Below, in pieces: positions 45,066 through 53,933 of a stretch of DNA of 64,000 nt; positions within the stretch are counted from its first letter, which is position 1, and each line of letters opens with the position of its first letter. The DNA comes from Thermohalobaculum sp039184865. Lineage in GTDB: Bacteria > Pseudomonadota > Alphaproteobacteria > Rhodobacterales > Rhodobacteraceae. The notes under the pieces were generated by a model. It had not been told where the DNA came from. It did not search any database and saw nothing but the letters and a program-made list of their open reading frames with translations. The position numbers and the translations under genes are program-made. The DNA is taken from positions 1-64,000 of the forward strand of contig JBCDAV010000022.1 of assembly GCA_039184865.1 (NCBI GenBank), in the 5' to 3' direction.

Positions 45066-46499
45066 ATGGTGCGAGCGATGACGAAGAACCTGAATGCACC
45101 GAACGAAGCGGATCTCGAGCACCTTGCCGGACTCGCGGGAGCCTCGCGCAGCGGTGCCGATGCAGACCCCTATCTGGTGGACCCGCGAGGGCTGACGCCG
45201 GGCGTTGCAGCGCTTGTTCTGCGACCGGACACGCCGGAGTCAATTTCGGGAATCGTGCGGTACTGCGCCGACCGCCGGATCGGGATCGTCCCCTACGGCG
45301 GGGGCACCGGGCTTGTCGGCGGGCAGATGATTGCGGACGGCCCTCTGCCAGTGGTGCTTTCGCTCGAACGGATGAACCGTATCAGGTCCGTCTCCGTCGA
45401 GGAGGGAGCCATCATCGTCGAAGCGGGTGTGACTTTGGCCGAAGTGCAACGCGCGGCGGAAGAAGCGGGCCGGCTCTTCCCACTGTCCTTGGCATCGGAG
45501 GGCTCGTGCCGCATCGGTGGAAATCTTGCGACCAATGCCGGCGGAACTCAGGTTCTGCGATACGGGAATGCGCGGGACCTTTGCCTGGGCATCGAGGCGG
45601 TCCTGCCGTCGGGCGAGATCCTGCGCGGACTCAAGACACTGCGCAAGGACAATACGGGCTACGATTTACGTCATCTGCTTATCGGCGCTGAAGGATCGCT
45701 CGGGATCATTACCGCCGCAGCCCTGAAGCTTTTTCCGCGTCCGGCCGCAACCGTCACGGCGATGCTGGCGATCCCGGATCACACGGCAGCGGTCGGTTTG
45801 CTGCGGCTGCTGCAGGATCATCTCGGCGACCAGGTGACCGGCTTTGAGTTGATTCACGGAACCGGGGTCAGTTTCGTGAAGCGCTTCTTCCCGGAGACCG
45901 TTGATCCGCTCGATCCCGCGCCGGTCTGGCGCGTTCTGGCGGAGGTCGCCGGACCCGATCAGGAGATGCTGAACGAAAAGGCCGAGTTGGCGCTGTCGGA
46001 AGCTTTCGAGCGTGAACTGGCAACCGATGGCGTGCTCGCCTCGTCTGCGGCCCAGCGCGACAATATGTGGTGGATTCGCGAGACGATCCCCGAATGCAAC
46101 CGAAAGGTCGGCGCGGTCTCGTCACATGACATCTCGGTGCCGATCGCCCAAATCCCGGACTTTATCGATGACGGCATCGCGAGGCTTGCGGCGGTCGATC
46201 CAGCCCTGCGCCTGAACTGCTTTGGCCATATCGGGGACGGCAATCTGCATTACAACGTGTTTCCGCCTGAGGCGCGCGCCGCAGCCGACTTCGCCAACCG
46301 GCGGGCCGAGGTGAAGCAGGCGATCCATGATCTTGTCGCCGAGCATGGCGGGTCGATCAGCGCCGAGCACGGGATCGGCCGGCACAAGCGCGAAGATCTC
46401 GAAGTCTACGGAGACCCGGCAAAACTGGCGGCCATGCGCGCGATCAAGCAGGCGCTGGATCCCATCGGGATCATGAACCCGGGTGCAGTTCTCGCCTGA
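45066..46499 (+). CDS. FAD-binding D-2-hydroxyacid dehydrogenase (D-2-hydroxyglutarate/GlcD type)
   Basis: 477 residues of the PCMH-type flavoprotein family. The FAD-binding half has PYGGGTGLVGGQM, SLASEGSCRIGGNLATNAGGTQVLRYGN and IGAEGSLGIITAA. The C-terminal half has CFGHIGDGNLHYNVF and GGSISAEHGIGRHKREDL with a final PxGIMNPGAVL. Bacterial homologues oxidise D-2-hydroxyglutarate, D-lactate or glycolate; the single-subunit length without glcE/glcF neighbours fits a D-2-hydroxyglutarate-like enzyme. ATG codons at 45066 and 45078 are both possible starts. Confidence 0.9.
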   Translation: MVRAMTKNLNAPNEADLEHLAGLAGASRSGADADPYLVDPRGLTPGVAALVLRPDTPESISGIVRYCADRRIGIVPYGGGTGLVGGQMIADGPLPVVLSLERMNRIRSVSVEEGAIIVEAGVTLAEVQRAAEEAGRLFPLSLASEGSCRIGGNLATNAGGTQVLRYGNARDLCLGIEAVLPSGEILRGLKTLRKDNTGYDLRHLLIGAEGSLGIITAAALKLFPRPAATVTAMLAIPDHTAAVGLLRLLQDHLGDQVTGFELIHGTGVSFVKRFFPETVDPLDPAPVWRVLAEVAGPDQEMLNEKAELALSEAFERELATDGVLASSAAQRDNMWWIRETIPECNRKVGAVSSHDISVPIAQIPDFIDDGIARLAAVDPALRLNCFGHIGDGNLHYNVFPPEARAAADFANRRAEVKQAIHDLVAEHGGSISAEHGIGRHKREDLEVYGDPAKLAAMRAIKQALDPIGIMNPGAVLA

Positions 46500-46524
46500 T
46501 CCGATGCCTTTGTGAATCGAGAGT

Positions 46525-47370
46525 TCAATCGGCCGTGAGGCCGAAGTCACGACCGTTTGCGAGCGACGGGATCTTCGCGCGTGCCGCCGCGACTTCAGTC
46601 AGATCCAGATCGACCATGGTGACGCCCGGCACGGCTCCGCCATCGGCGATCACAGCACCCCAAGGGTCGACGGCGAGCGAATGGCCCCACGTCTCGCGCA
46701 CGCGTCCGCGCGTCGCCGCATGGGTTCCAGTCTGCGCTGCGGCGAGAACGAAGCATCCTGTCTCGATTGCGCGCGCCCGCAGCAGCACCTCCCAATGCGC
46801 CCGCCCCGTCGGGACGGTAAAGGCAGATGGAACTGTGAGGATCTCGGCACCAGCCTTTGCGAGCGTCCGGTAGAGCGCCGGAAAGCGCATGTCGTAGCAG
46901 ATCGTCAGCCCGAGCTTCGCCAGTGGTGTCTCGACGATGGATGCGTTCTCGCCCGGCCGGTAGCCTTTCGACTCGCGGTAGCTTTCCTCGCCGCCGAGTT
47001 CAACATCGAACATGTGGATCTTGTCGTAGCGCGCTTTGATCACGCCATTGGGGTCGATCAGGAACTGACGATTGACAAACCGCCCGTCCGGATCGCCTGA
47101 TTTCAGCGCCAGCGAGCCGATCGACAGCCAGATCTTGAGTTCGGCTGCGACCTCGCGGAGTCGCGCGAGGGTCCGGTCATCGGCTTCCTGCGCCAGCACT
47201 TCGTTCTGCCGTGTTCGACTTGCAGAGACGATGTTGGTGACCTCGGGCGTGAGCACGAGATCCGTGCCATCGCCTGCGGCCTGCCGAATGAACGCCTCTG
47301 TCACCGGCAGGTTGGCTGCCGGATCGTCGGATGCTGTGATCTGGACGAGCGCGGCGCGCATCGGCTTCAC
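46525..47370 (-). CDS. Carbon-nitrogen hydrolase (Nit1/deaminated-glutathione amidase-like)
   Basis: 281 residues, nitrilase superfamily. The catalytic triad is E43 (LTPEVTN), K117 (RYDKIHMFD) and C158 (LTICYDMRFPALYR). The FDVELGGEESYRESKGYRPG block and CYDMRFP are typical of Nit1/YafV-type enzymes that repair deaminated glutathione. In roseobacters this gene is often next to glutaredoxin and comF, as here. Its start overlaps the glutaredoxin stop by four bases. The glutathione link is consistent with the neighbour but not proved. Confidence 0.92.
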   Translation of the reverse strand: MKPMRAALVQITASDDPAANLPVTEAFIRQAAGDGTDLVLTPEVTNIVSASRTRQNEVLAQEADDRTLARLREVAAELKIWLSIGSLALKSGDPDGRFVNRQFLIDPNGVIKARYDKIHMFDVELGGEESYRESKGYRPGENASIVETPLAKLGLTICYDMRFPALYRTLAKAGAEILTVPSAFTVPTGRAHWEVLLRARAIETGCFVLAAAQTGTHAATRGRVRETWGHSLAVDPWGAVIADGGAVPGVTMVDLDLTEVAAARAKIPSLANGRDFGLTAD

Positions 47371-47624
47371 GCCGCGAGGAGAGTGTCCAGTTTGCCCTGG
47401 CGTTCGAGCGCGTGCAGGTCATCCGAGCCACCGACATGATCGCCGCCGATAAAGATTTGCGGCACGGTGCGACCGCCATTGGCGCGCTCGATCATCTGAG
47501 CCTTGGCCGACGAATTGCTCATCACGTCGATTTCCGTGTAAGCGACGCCCTTGGACTTCAAAAGACGCTTGGCCATCGCGCAATAACCGCAGATCGGCGT
47601 CGTGTAGATCTCAACTTGCTTCAT
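47367..47624 (-). CDS. grxC: Glutaredoxin 3
   Basis: 85 residues, the canonical length. The active site is C12-G-Y-C15 (TPICGYCAMAKRLL), with the glutathione-binding TVPQIFIGGDHVGGSDDL block. It reduces disulfides with glutathione in the cytoplasm. It overlaps the comF frame by 14 bases upstream and the nitrilase gene by 4 bases downstream, so the three are one operon. Confidence 0.96.
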   Translation of the reverse strand: MKQVEIYTTPICGYCAMAKRLLKSKGVAYTEIDVMSNSSAKAQMIERANGGRTVPQIFIGGDHVGGSDDLHALERQGKLDTLLAA

Positions 47625-48420
47625 AGGTCTCGTCCTCCATCGACGGCGCCATATAGTCGGTCCCGTCGCGGATCACCAGAGCGAGCACAATAACGTCAAC
47701 CCGGCTTGCGCCGAGATCGAGGCAGGCTTGCGCGACGGCGTTCAATGTCGCCCCCGTCGTCATGACATCGTCGACGACGATCGCCCGCGTGCCGCGCAGT
47801 TTCGCGGCTGTTCGCCCCGGACTGAAGGCGCCAGCGACATTGGCGATGCGTCCATTGCGGTTCCGGCCATCCTGACTGCCCGTTTTGCGATGCCGCACCA
47901 ATGCCTCGGGTGCGTAGCGAAGTACAGGCGACCGGGATGCCAGCGCCCGGGCCAGCTCCGCCGATTGATTGGATCTGCGTTTCAGACGACGCGTCCAGTG
48001 CAACGGCACGGGGATCAGCACCGCCTCGTCATCGAGCAGATCGCCCGCCTGTCGCAGCGCCCAGGTTGCCAGCATCGGTACGCGGTCGAGCCGGTCGGCA
48101 TGTTTCAGTCCAAGGATCAGTTTTCGTCCGGTGCCGTTGTAACGGAAGACTGCGCGGCCGTAGTGCCAGACCGGCTGAAGATGGTGGCAGGAATCGCAGA
48201 CGAGTTCGTCAGGGTCCGTTCCGATTGCAGCGATCGGTCGGCCGCAGTAGCGGCATCCGGTTCCAGAGAGAAACGCGAGTTCGCGCCAGCAGTTTGCGCA
48301 GAGCGATCCGGGCTCGCTCGTCTCGCTTCGGCAAACCGTGCATACAGGTGGAAACAGCAGATCCCGCAGCGAGGCAGCGCCGGATTTCCCGAGCGATCGA
48401 ACGGCGGATGTGAGCGTCAT
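47611..48420 (-). CDS. ComF-family amidophosphoribosyltransferase-like protein
   Basis: 269 residues from the ATG at 48420 (GGGAG eight bases upstream); the frame's extension to 49077 is antisense to the methyltransferase gene and rejected. The N-terminus has a zinc-ribbon double-CxxC pattern (CTVCRSE, CANCW, CRYCGRP, CDSCHHL). The C-terminal PRTase domain has the signature AIVVDDVMTTGATL. ComF proteins are linked to DNA uptake and recombination in naturally competent bacteria, and are conserved far more widely. First gene of the comF-grxC-nitrilase operon. Confidence 0.92.
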   Translation of the reverse strand: MTLTSAVRSLGKSGAASLRDLLFPPVCTVCRSETSEPGSLCANCWRELAFLSGTGCRYCGRPIAAIGTDPDELVCDSCHHLQPVWHYGRAVFRYNGTGRKLILGLKHADRLDRVPMLATWALRQAGDLLDDEAVLIPVPLHWTRRLKRRSNQSAELARALASRSPVLRYAPEALVRHRKTGSQDGRNRNGRIANVAGAFSPGRTAAKLRGTRAIVVDDVMTTGATLNAVAQACLDLGASRVDVIVLALVIRDGTDYMAPSMEDETYEAS

Positions 48421-48469
48421 ATGAACACTCCCTTCGCGCCCCGTTCTGATCGGCGTATATATCATCTGG

Positions 48470-49414
48470 ATGAAAACTGGAACCACGACCGCAAGGCCTC
48501 GTCTGTTTGACAGCGAGATGCTCCCAGAACGTCGTGACCGCGCCGAAAAGTGCGGCTTCGATGGCCGCGGCGATTTCCTGCACGGCGAGGTCGCCGGCCT
48601 GCTGCGTGAGCGTCTGGACGAGGTCAATCGGCCGTTCGAGGCGGCAGTGATCGTGGGCTCGGGGGGCGGGCTCCATGCGCGAGCGTTGGCGGGACGCGTC
48701 TCGAGCGTCAGCCAGATCGAATGGTCCGGCCGACGCGCTAATCGCGCTGGCATCAAGGCGACGTCGTTTTCCGAAACACTACCGATTGCCGAGGCATCGG
48801 CCGACCTCGCGATCTCGATGCTCGAGATGCACTGGCTCAACGATCCGGTCGGACATCTGATCCAGTTGCGCCGCGCCCTGAAGCCGGATGGCTTGGTGAT
48901 CGCGACGCTCTTCGGCGGAGAGACCCTGCGCGAGCTGCGCGGCGCGCTGATGCGCGCTGAGGCCGAGATTTCAGGGGGCATCAGCCCACGCATTGCGCCC
49001 ATGGGCGAGATCCGCGAACTCGGCGCGCTGCTGCAGCGCGCGGGACTGGCCATGCCGGTCGCCGACAGCGAGCGCATCCGGACGACCTATCCCGATATCC
49101 TTGCCCTGATGCGCGATCTCCGAGCGATGGGCGAGACGAACATTCTATCGGACCGGAGGCGGACCCCGTTGCGGCGCGATCTTCTGGAACGTGCTGGAGA
49201 GATCTATATGGCTGAGCACGGTCTGCCGGACGGTCGCCTGCGTGCGACGTTCGAGGTGATCTTCCTGACCGGCTGGGCGCCGGCTCCGGATCAGCCGGTG
49301 GCCTTGCGGCCTGGCTCAGCGACAAGGCGGCTGGCGGACGCGTTATCGGTCGAGGAGCAGGCTCTGGACGAGAAAGCGATGCCGGACGGGCGGAGAACGC
49401 CGAGAGAAGGGTGA
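48470..49414 (+). CDS. SAM-dependent methyltransferase, BioC/NDUFAF5-like
   Basis: 314 residues. The class I methyltransferase core begins AAVIVGSGGGLHARAL and includes ADLAISMLEMHWLNDPVGHLIQLRRALKPDGLVIATLFGGETLRELR. This closely follows alphaproteobacterial NDUFAF5/BioC-like proteins (mitochondrial NDUFAF5 hydroxylates a complex I arginine; BioC methylates malonyl-ACP). The N-terminal RLFDSEMLPERRDRA fits the NDUFAF5-like group. It is divergent from comF, with about 50 bases between. Its exact substrate is undecided. Confidence 0.87.
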   Translation: MKTGTTTARPRLFDSEMLPERRDRAEKCGFDGRGDFLHGEVAGLLRERLDEVNRPFEAAVIVGSGGGLHARALAGRVSSVSQIEWSGRRANRAGIKATSFSETLPIAEASADLAISMLEMHWLNDPVGHLIQLRRALKPDGLVIATLFGGETLRELRGALMRAEAEISGGISPRIAPMGEIRELGALLQRAGLAMPVADSERIRTTYPDILALMRDLRAMGETNILSDRRRTPLRRDLLERAGEIYMAEHGLPDGRLRATFEVIFLTGWAPAPDQPVALRPGSATRRLADALSVEEQALDEKAMPDGRRTPREG

Positions 49415-49418
49415 GACG

Positions 49419-50174
49419 TCAGTCGGTGCCTTTTTCGGAGGCCGGGACGTCGGCAGAACCTGTATTAGTGGTCGACCCTCCCGATGCAGCGCTTTCAGGC
49501 ACGGAGCCTGAAGCATCACCGGACGCCACCGGCTGAGAAACCGTCGGTGCCGCGCGTGCCGGTTGCTCTGGGACCGCCGGCGTGGTCGCGGGGACCGGAG
49601 TAGGTTCAACCGGTTCGGCCGCAGAGAGCACGGTGCCGTGAGATCCATCAGAAGCCGGTTCAGCGATAACTGCGGTGTCGGTTGCGGGATTCGTCTCAGA
49701 GCTTTCCGCAACTTTCGCCGCATCGCTGGCCTTGCGAGCAGCCTCCTGTTCCGCGGCGGCCGCACGTTTCTCGGAGAAGACTTCAGCCGGTCTCTGGTCC
49801 CGCGGAATGCCCGACCGGATATTGAACACGGCCTCCGCCGCGTCGCGCAACTCAGAGATCCGTGCCGGTGACATGCCTGCCGCGTCGGTGCGCGTGAGCC
49901 GGAGCGCCAGCACGGCATCCACGAATTTCGAGTACCGCGCGTCGCCGGGCGCGATCGCGACGGCAACGTCCCCTTTGGTACTGCTGAGCGACGGACGGCC
50001 CGACTGTCCGGCGGCTTCAACGACGCGCTTGATCGTCGGATCGACTTTCAGGACATCCTGCGCCGGCTCAAGTACCGTGGACTGCGCACGCTGCTCGGAT
50101 TCCGTTTGCGGCGCGCGCGAACCGAAAGCGGTCGGGCTGCCAAGCGATACGACTCCAGACAAGATGCTCATCAC
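49419..50174 (-). CDS. Unrecognised, mostly disordered protein
   Basis: 251 residues. Residues about 40-120 form a possibly folded, helical region (DPTIKRVVEAAG, KFVDAVLALRLT, ISELRDAAEAVFNIRSG). The rest, from about 130, is Ala/Pro/Ser/Glu-rich low complexity. There is no signal peptide. I do not recognise a family. It converges on the methyltransferase gene with a 4-base gap. Codon use is in line with neighbours, so it is likely real. Confidence 0.6.
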   Translation of the reverse strand: MMSILSGVVSLGSPTAFGSRAPQTESEQRAQSTVLEPAQDVLKVDPTIKRVVEAAGQSGRPSLSSTKGDVAVAIAPGDARYSKFVDAVLALRLTRTDAAGMSPARISELRDAAEAVFNIRSGIPRDQRPAEVFSEKRAAAAEQEAARKASDAAKVAESSETNPATDTAVIAEPASDGSHGTVLSAAEPVEPTPVPATTPAVPEQPARAAPTVSQPVASGDASGSVPESAASGGSTTNTGSADVPASEKGTD

Positions 50175-50297
50175 ACAAGCCCTACTCGGGGTGCTTCAGT
50201 GCCGAGTTCGTCTCGTTCCGGTCGTCCTAACCACACATGTTTCGGATCAACTTCAACAGTCGCAAAGATATCTTAATGCGGCGTGAACCTGCCGATC

Positions 50298-50314
50298 AAA
50301 AACGAACCGTTTTT
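50298..50314 (-). terminator. Candidate weak terminator after the DUF302 gene
   Basis: AAAAACG-AAC-CGTTTTT: a 7-bp AT-rich stem with a 3-base loop, beyond the DUF302 stop on the minus strand, ending in a T run. It is weaker than a typical GC-rich terminator. Confidence 0.3.
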
Positions 50315-50347
50315 TCGAGATCGGGAGGGCTTGCACTGATGGGGATG

Positions 50348-50821
50348 TTATTGCCCAGTCGCCTCGTTGGCGATGGTCGCGAAGATCCCATCCAGTTCCG
50401 ACGCGAGGCTCCGCAGTTCCTCTCCGCCCTCGTCGTAGTATGGCGCGAAGACATGGCTGGGCAGTTTGTAGGACAGGGTCGCGGTGCCGTCCTCGTCCTC
50501 GGTCACGTAAAATCGGATCGGGGCCTCGATCATCGCCGCCACGGAGAGACGGATCGCGCGGACCGCGAACTTGTTGTTGTAGACGCCGAGAACCCGGTTC
50601 CCTGGGATCGTGATGCCGCGCCGCTTTGCTGCTCCTGTCGGACCAGCCTGGGTGACTACTATCATCCCGTTGGCTTTCACCGCAGCCTTCAGACTGTCGA
50701 TCAGCGCCTTGTGAGGTTGATCCGTGTCATGAACAGCCCAGCCTTCGCGCGGCGCGACCGATCCTGCGAGGGCCTGTCCGGCAAGCACGAGGGCGGCAAA
50801 GAAGGTCAGGATGGGTTTCAT
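50348..50821 (-). CDS. Periplasmic DUF302-domain protein
   Basis: 157 residues. The signal peptide is MKPILTFFAALVLAGQALAG. The mature domain (ALIDSLKAAVKANGMIVVTQAGPTGAAKRRG...NRVLGVYNNKFAVRAI...SYKLPSHVFAPY) matches DUF302, a small alpha/beta domain common near sulfur, copper and thiosulfate genes. The open frame to 51352 is antisense to the next gene; the true start is the ATG at 50821. It follows the YeeE/YedE gene by 14 bases and is almost certainly co-transcribed with it. Role unknown. Confidence 0.9.
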   Translation of the reverse strand: MKPILTFFAALVLAGQALAGSVAPREGWAVHDTDQPHKALIDSLKAAVKANGMIVVTQAGPTGAAKRRGITIPGNRVLGVYNNKFAVRAIRLSVAAMIEAPIRFYVTEDEDGTATLSYKLPSHVFAPYYDEGGEELRSLASELDGIFATIANEATGQ

Positions 50822-50835
50822 GTCGCTCTCCGATA

Positions 50836-52050
50836 TCAGATTGTGGCGTGCCGGGGCGCCAGCGGTGGGTCCATCTCCAACAGCCCGCGCACGCGCGTGC
50901 CGACCAGACTTCCGGCGAAGCCCCAGATCAGCCACCACCAGCCGTGCAGCGATCCGGACGCGATGCCGCCCAGATAGGCGCCGATGTTGCAACCGTAGCT
51001 GAGGCGTGCACCGTAGCCCATCATCAGTCCCCCCGCGACGGCTGTGATCACGTCGCGGCGGCTGAGCGAAAGAGTTGGGCTGAATCTTCCGGCAAGTGCT
51101 GCGGCGGCCATTGCCCCGAAGACGATGCCGAAATTCATCAGCGACGTGCGATGCGCGAACACGCTGCCCTCGAGCACATTGGCGCGCCAGCCCTGCCAAT
51201 AGGTCCATTCGTTCACCGGGACGCCAACCGCGTAGAGGATCTTCGCGCCCCAGACGGCGAACCCGGTGGTCACTCCCCAGGGACGCGCGAAAACGAGAAA
51301 ACACAGGATGCCGACGACAGCCAGACTGATGGCACCAAGCATCAGCGACCATGGACCCGTGAGCACCGATCCGGTTCGGCGCAGTGGTTCGAGTTCTCCG
51401 TGGGCTGCGATCTCCACCCGTCGGGACACGAAAATCACGATTGCGCAGAAGGCGAGCAGCGTCGCGATTGCACCTATGGGACCAAGCTCGGTGATCAGCG
51501 AGGTTCGCGGAATGTTCGGTATTCCGGTGATTTCAGGCAGTTCGCGCCAAAACTCGGGGATGTGCAGCGTCGCCCAGACCGAGCCAAGCACGAAGAACAG
51601 AAGAACGATCAGCATGCGGGTCGATCCGCCGCCGGTCGTGAAGAGTGTGCCCGAGGCGCAGCCGCCGCCCATCTGCATGCCGACGCCGAAGACAAAGGCC
51701 CCGAGTGCCGAAGACAGGCCCATCGGCATCACGACGGGATGCATGTTCCAGCCGGTGACGTCCTCGTAGCCGATCAGCAGATACGTCACGCCGCAGGTCA
51801 TCGCGAACAGCGCCATCTGAGCGCGCAGCCCTGCACCGCGCCGCTCGCGCGTCATGCGCCGCCAGGCCGCTGTGAAACCGAAGGCCGCGTGGTAGAGTGC
51901 GAACCCGGCGAGACCGCCGACGCACGCCCCCAGCAGATATTGCAAACCCTGCCCGTCGGTTCCGCCGCGGGCCGTGAAACCTGCCAGCGCCACGCCAACC
52001 AGCCCAAGAATAGCCGCGAAAAGAACAGGTTTCTGCATATTCAGACCCAT
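50836..52050 (-). CDS. YeeE/YedE (TsuA-like) membrane transporter
   Basis: 404 residues with about nine to eleven transmembrane helices. The two conserved cysteine motifs of the YeeE/TsuA family are present: MGGGCASGTLF in the N-terminal half and YGARLSYGCNIGAYLGG in the C-terminal half. TsuA-type proteins take up thiosulfate by passing it along cysteines. The pairing with a periplasmic DUF302 protein recurs in bacteria and suggests a sulfur-compound import unit. The cargo is inferred from family. Confidence 0.92.
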   Translation of the reverse strand: MGLNMQKPVLFAAILGLVGVALAGFTARGGTDGQGLQYLLGACVGGLAGFALYHAAFGFTAAWRRMTRERRGAGLRAQMALFAMTCGVTYLLIGYEDVTGWNMHPVVMPMGLSSALGAFVFGVGMQMGGGCASGTLFTTGGGSTRMLIVLLFFVLGSVWATLHIPEFWRELPEITGIPNIPRTSLITELGPIGAIATLLAFCAIVIFVSRRVEIAAHGELEPLRRTGSVLTGPWSLMLGAISLAVVGILCFLVFARPWGVTTGFAVWGAKILYAVGVPVNEWTYWQGWRANVLEGSVFAHRTSLMNFGIVFGAMAAAALAGRFSPTLSLSRRDVITAVAGGLMMGYGARLSYGCNIGAYLGGIASGSLHGWWWLIWGFAGSLVGTRVRGLLEMDPPLAPRHATI

Positions 52051-52277
52051 ATCTCAGTGCGTAGGCGTCTGCCAGACGACGCAATCTCGCGTCGGGTCTC
52101 GGCTGGTCACAACTGGGTGAGCGGATATCGCAGGACCAACGGAATGACGTCATGTTGCCGTCCAATCGATGCCGGGGGAGCCACCGTACCGCAGATCCGC
52201 AGGAAAACTCGTGCAATTTGGTGCAGCGACGCATCGCCCGGACTGGAAGCCGATACGAATATGTTAGATACCTGATC

Positions 52278-53912
52278 ATGACACGCCAGCCTGAAATCGC
52301 CGCTCCGGGCAAGCGGCAACGTGACCTGCGCCTGGATTTCTTCCGGGGGCTGGCGATGTTCATCATCCTGTTTGCCCACACGCCGGGCAATGGCTGGACG
52401 CTGTGGATTCCGGCGCGCTTCGGCTTCTCTGACGCAACCGAGATCTTCGTCTTCTGCTCGGGTATGGCTTCGGGCATCGCGTTCGGATCCGTCTTCCTCA
52501 AGAAAAGCTGGTTTCTCGGGGCGGCACGGATCTGTTTCCGGGTCTGGCAGGTCTACTGGGCACATATCGGCGTGGTTCTGGCAACCGCACTGCTGATGGT
52601 GATTATCGACGTCACGCAGTTTGGTGACCCGTCGAAGGAGTATGCGCGCTGGTTCCCGGTCGGCGGGTTGTTCACGCGCTCGGAAGAGACGCTGCTGGGT
52701 CTTTTCACCCTGACCTACGTGCCGGGGCTGTTCGACATATTGCCGATGTATTTGGTCATTCTGGCGATGGTCCCGCTGGTCATGGCGATCTACCGCGTCG
52801 GTGGGCGCGAGGCGGTTTTCGCCTTCATCGCGGTCACGTGGCTCTGCGCGAACCTTGCCGGATACGCCCGGATCGCTGCGCGCGACGAAATCGAACTGTC
52901 CGCCTTCCAGCAGGCATTCGTCTGGGCCGGAAGTCATTTCACCTGGATGAACTTCCCGGGGATTCCGTGGCAGGAAAATGCGACCTGGTTCTTTAACCCG
53001 TTCGGCTGGCAGCTCGTGTTCTTCACCGGCTTCAGCTTTGCCATGGGCTGGATCCCGGCGCCGCCCGTCAACCGCACGCTGGTGATCATCGCCATCGGCG
53101 TGGTCGTCCTCACAGTGCCGTTCGCCTGGCACAAGATGTATCAGTATCTCAGCGGTTTCATTCCCGACAGCATGGTCGGGCGCGGTCTCTGGGAGGCACG
53201 CGGCTTTATCGAGCCTGTGCGCTGGAAGTCCTGGGTCGGCGGTTGGCGCTACCTGCATTTCCTCGCGGTTGCCTACCTTGCATGGGCCGCGGTCGGGCCG
53301 GGCGGCATCCGGCTGACGACGGGCTGGCAGGTCATTGCTCGCACCACGAAACACCGACTGACCGTGCGCGTCGTTGCCGGGGCCGTGCTGCTCCTGACCG
53401 CGCCCTACACGCTGATTGACGAGATCAAGTTCCTCCTCCCGGCGCTCGACACTTGGCTTTTCGAGAACATCGTGCTGATCCCCGGCCGCTACCTCGGCAT
53501 GGTGCACCTGATCGCGCTCACGGCACTGATCATGTTCACCTGGCATTCGATCGGCGACCGTGCGCGCACCTGGCTCGTGCGCGATGCGTTCCTCGCCTGC
53601 GTTCCGGTGATCCGGAAGGTCGGCACCCAGTCGCTTGCCGTTTTCCTTGTCTCCATCGTCTTAAGCCGTTTCAGTGGCGCGTGGATGGATGGCATGGGTG
53701 TGCGAATGGCGGATTACGGCTGGGACTACCTGACACCGCGCGATGCGTGGATGACCGCGATGGTCAATCTGACCGGTGTGGCGATCCTGATCGGCACCGC
53801 CTATTTCTGTTCATGGATCAAGCGCCAGCCCTGGCGCGACCGGGCTCCCAGCACCACGCCCGCCCCGACAGGCAAGACCGGCAACGCGCCCAGCGCGGTC
53901 CCGGCAGAATAA
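52278..53912 (+). CDS. OpgC-family membrane acyltransferase
   Basis: 544 residues with about ten to twelve membrane helices. LRLDFFRGLAMFIILFAHTPGN and the following FVFCSGMASG are the OpgC opening. OpgC proteins succinylate or otherwise acylate osmoregulated periplasmic glucans. The ATG at 52278 was chosen because the earlier frame start (52152) adds 42 unrelated residues. It lies divergent from the YeeE operon. No opgG/opgH lies in the window, so the glucan backbone genes are elsewhere. The long C-terminus (from about 515) is Pro/Ala-rich and probably disordered. Confidence 0.9.
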   Translation: MTRQPEIAAPGKRQRDLRLDFFRGLAMFIILFAHTPGNGWTLWIPARFGFSDATEIFVFCSGMASGIAFGSVFLKKSWFLGAARICFRVWQVYWAHIGVVLATALLMVIIDVTQFGDPSKEYARWFPVGGLFTRSEETLLGLFTLTYVPGLFDILPMYLVILAMVPLVMAIYRVGGREAVFAFIAVTWLCANLAGYARIAARDEIELSAFQQAFVWAGSHFTWMNFPGIPWQENATWFFNPFGWQLVFFTGFSFAMGWIPAPPVNRTLVIIAIGVVVLTVPFAWHKMYQYLSGFIPDSMVGRGLWEARGFIEPVRWKSWVGGWRYLHFLAVAYLAWAAVGPGGIRLTTGWQVIARTTKHRLTVRVVAGAVLLLTAPYTLIDEIKFLLPALDTWLFENIVLIPGRYLGMVHLIALTALIMFTWHSIGDRARTWLVRDAFLACVPVIRKVGTQSLAVFLVSIVLSRFSGAWMDGMGVRMADYGWDYLTPRDAWMTAMVNLTGVAILIGTAYFCSWIKRQPWRDRAPSTTPAPTGKTGNAPSAVPAE

Positions 53913-53933
53913 ACACCCGAAGGAGTACGAGTC

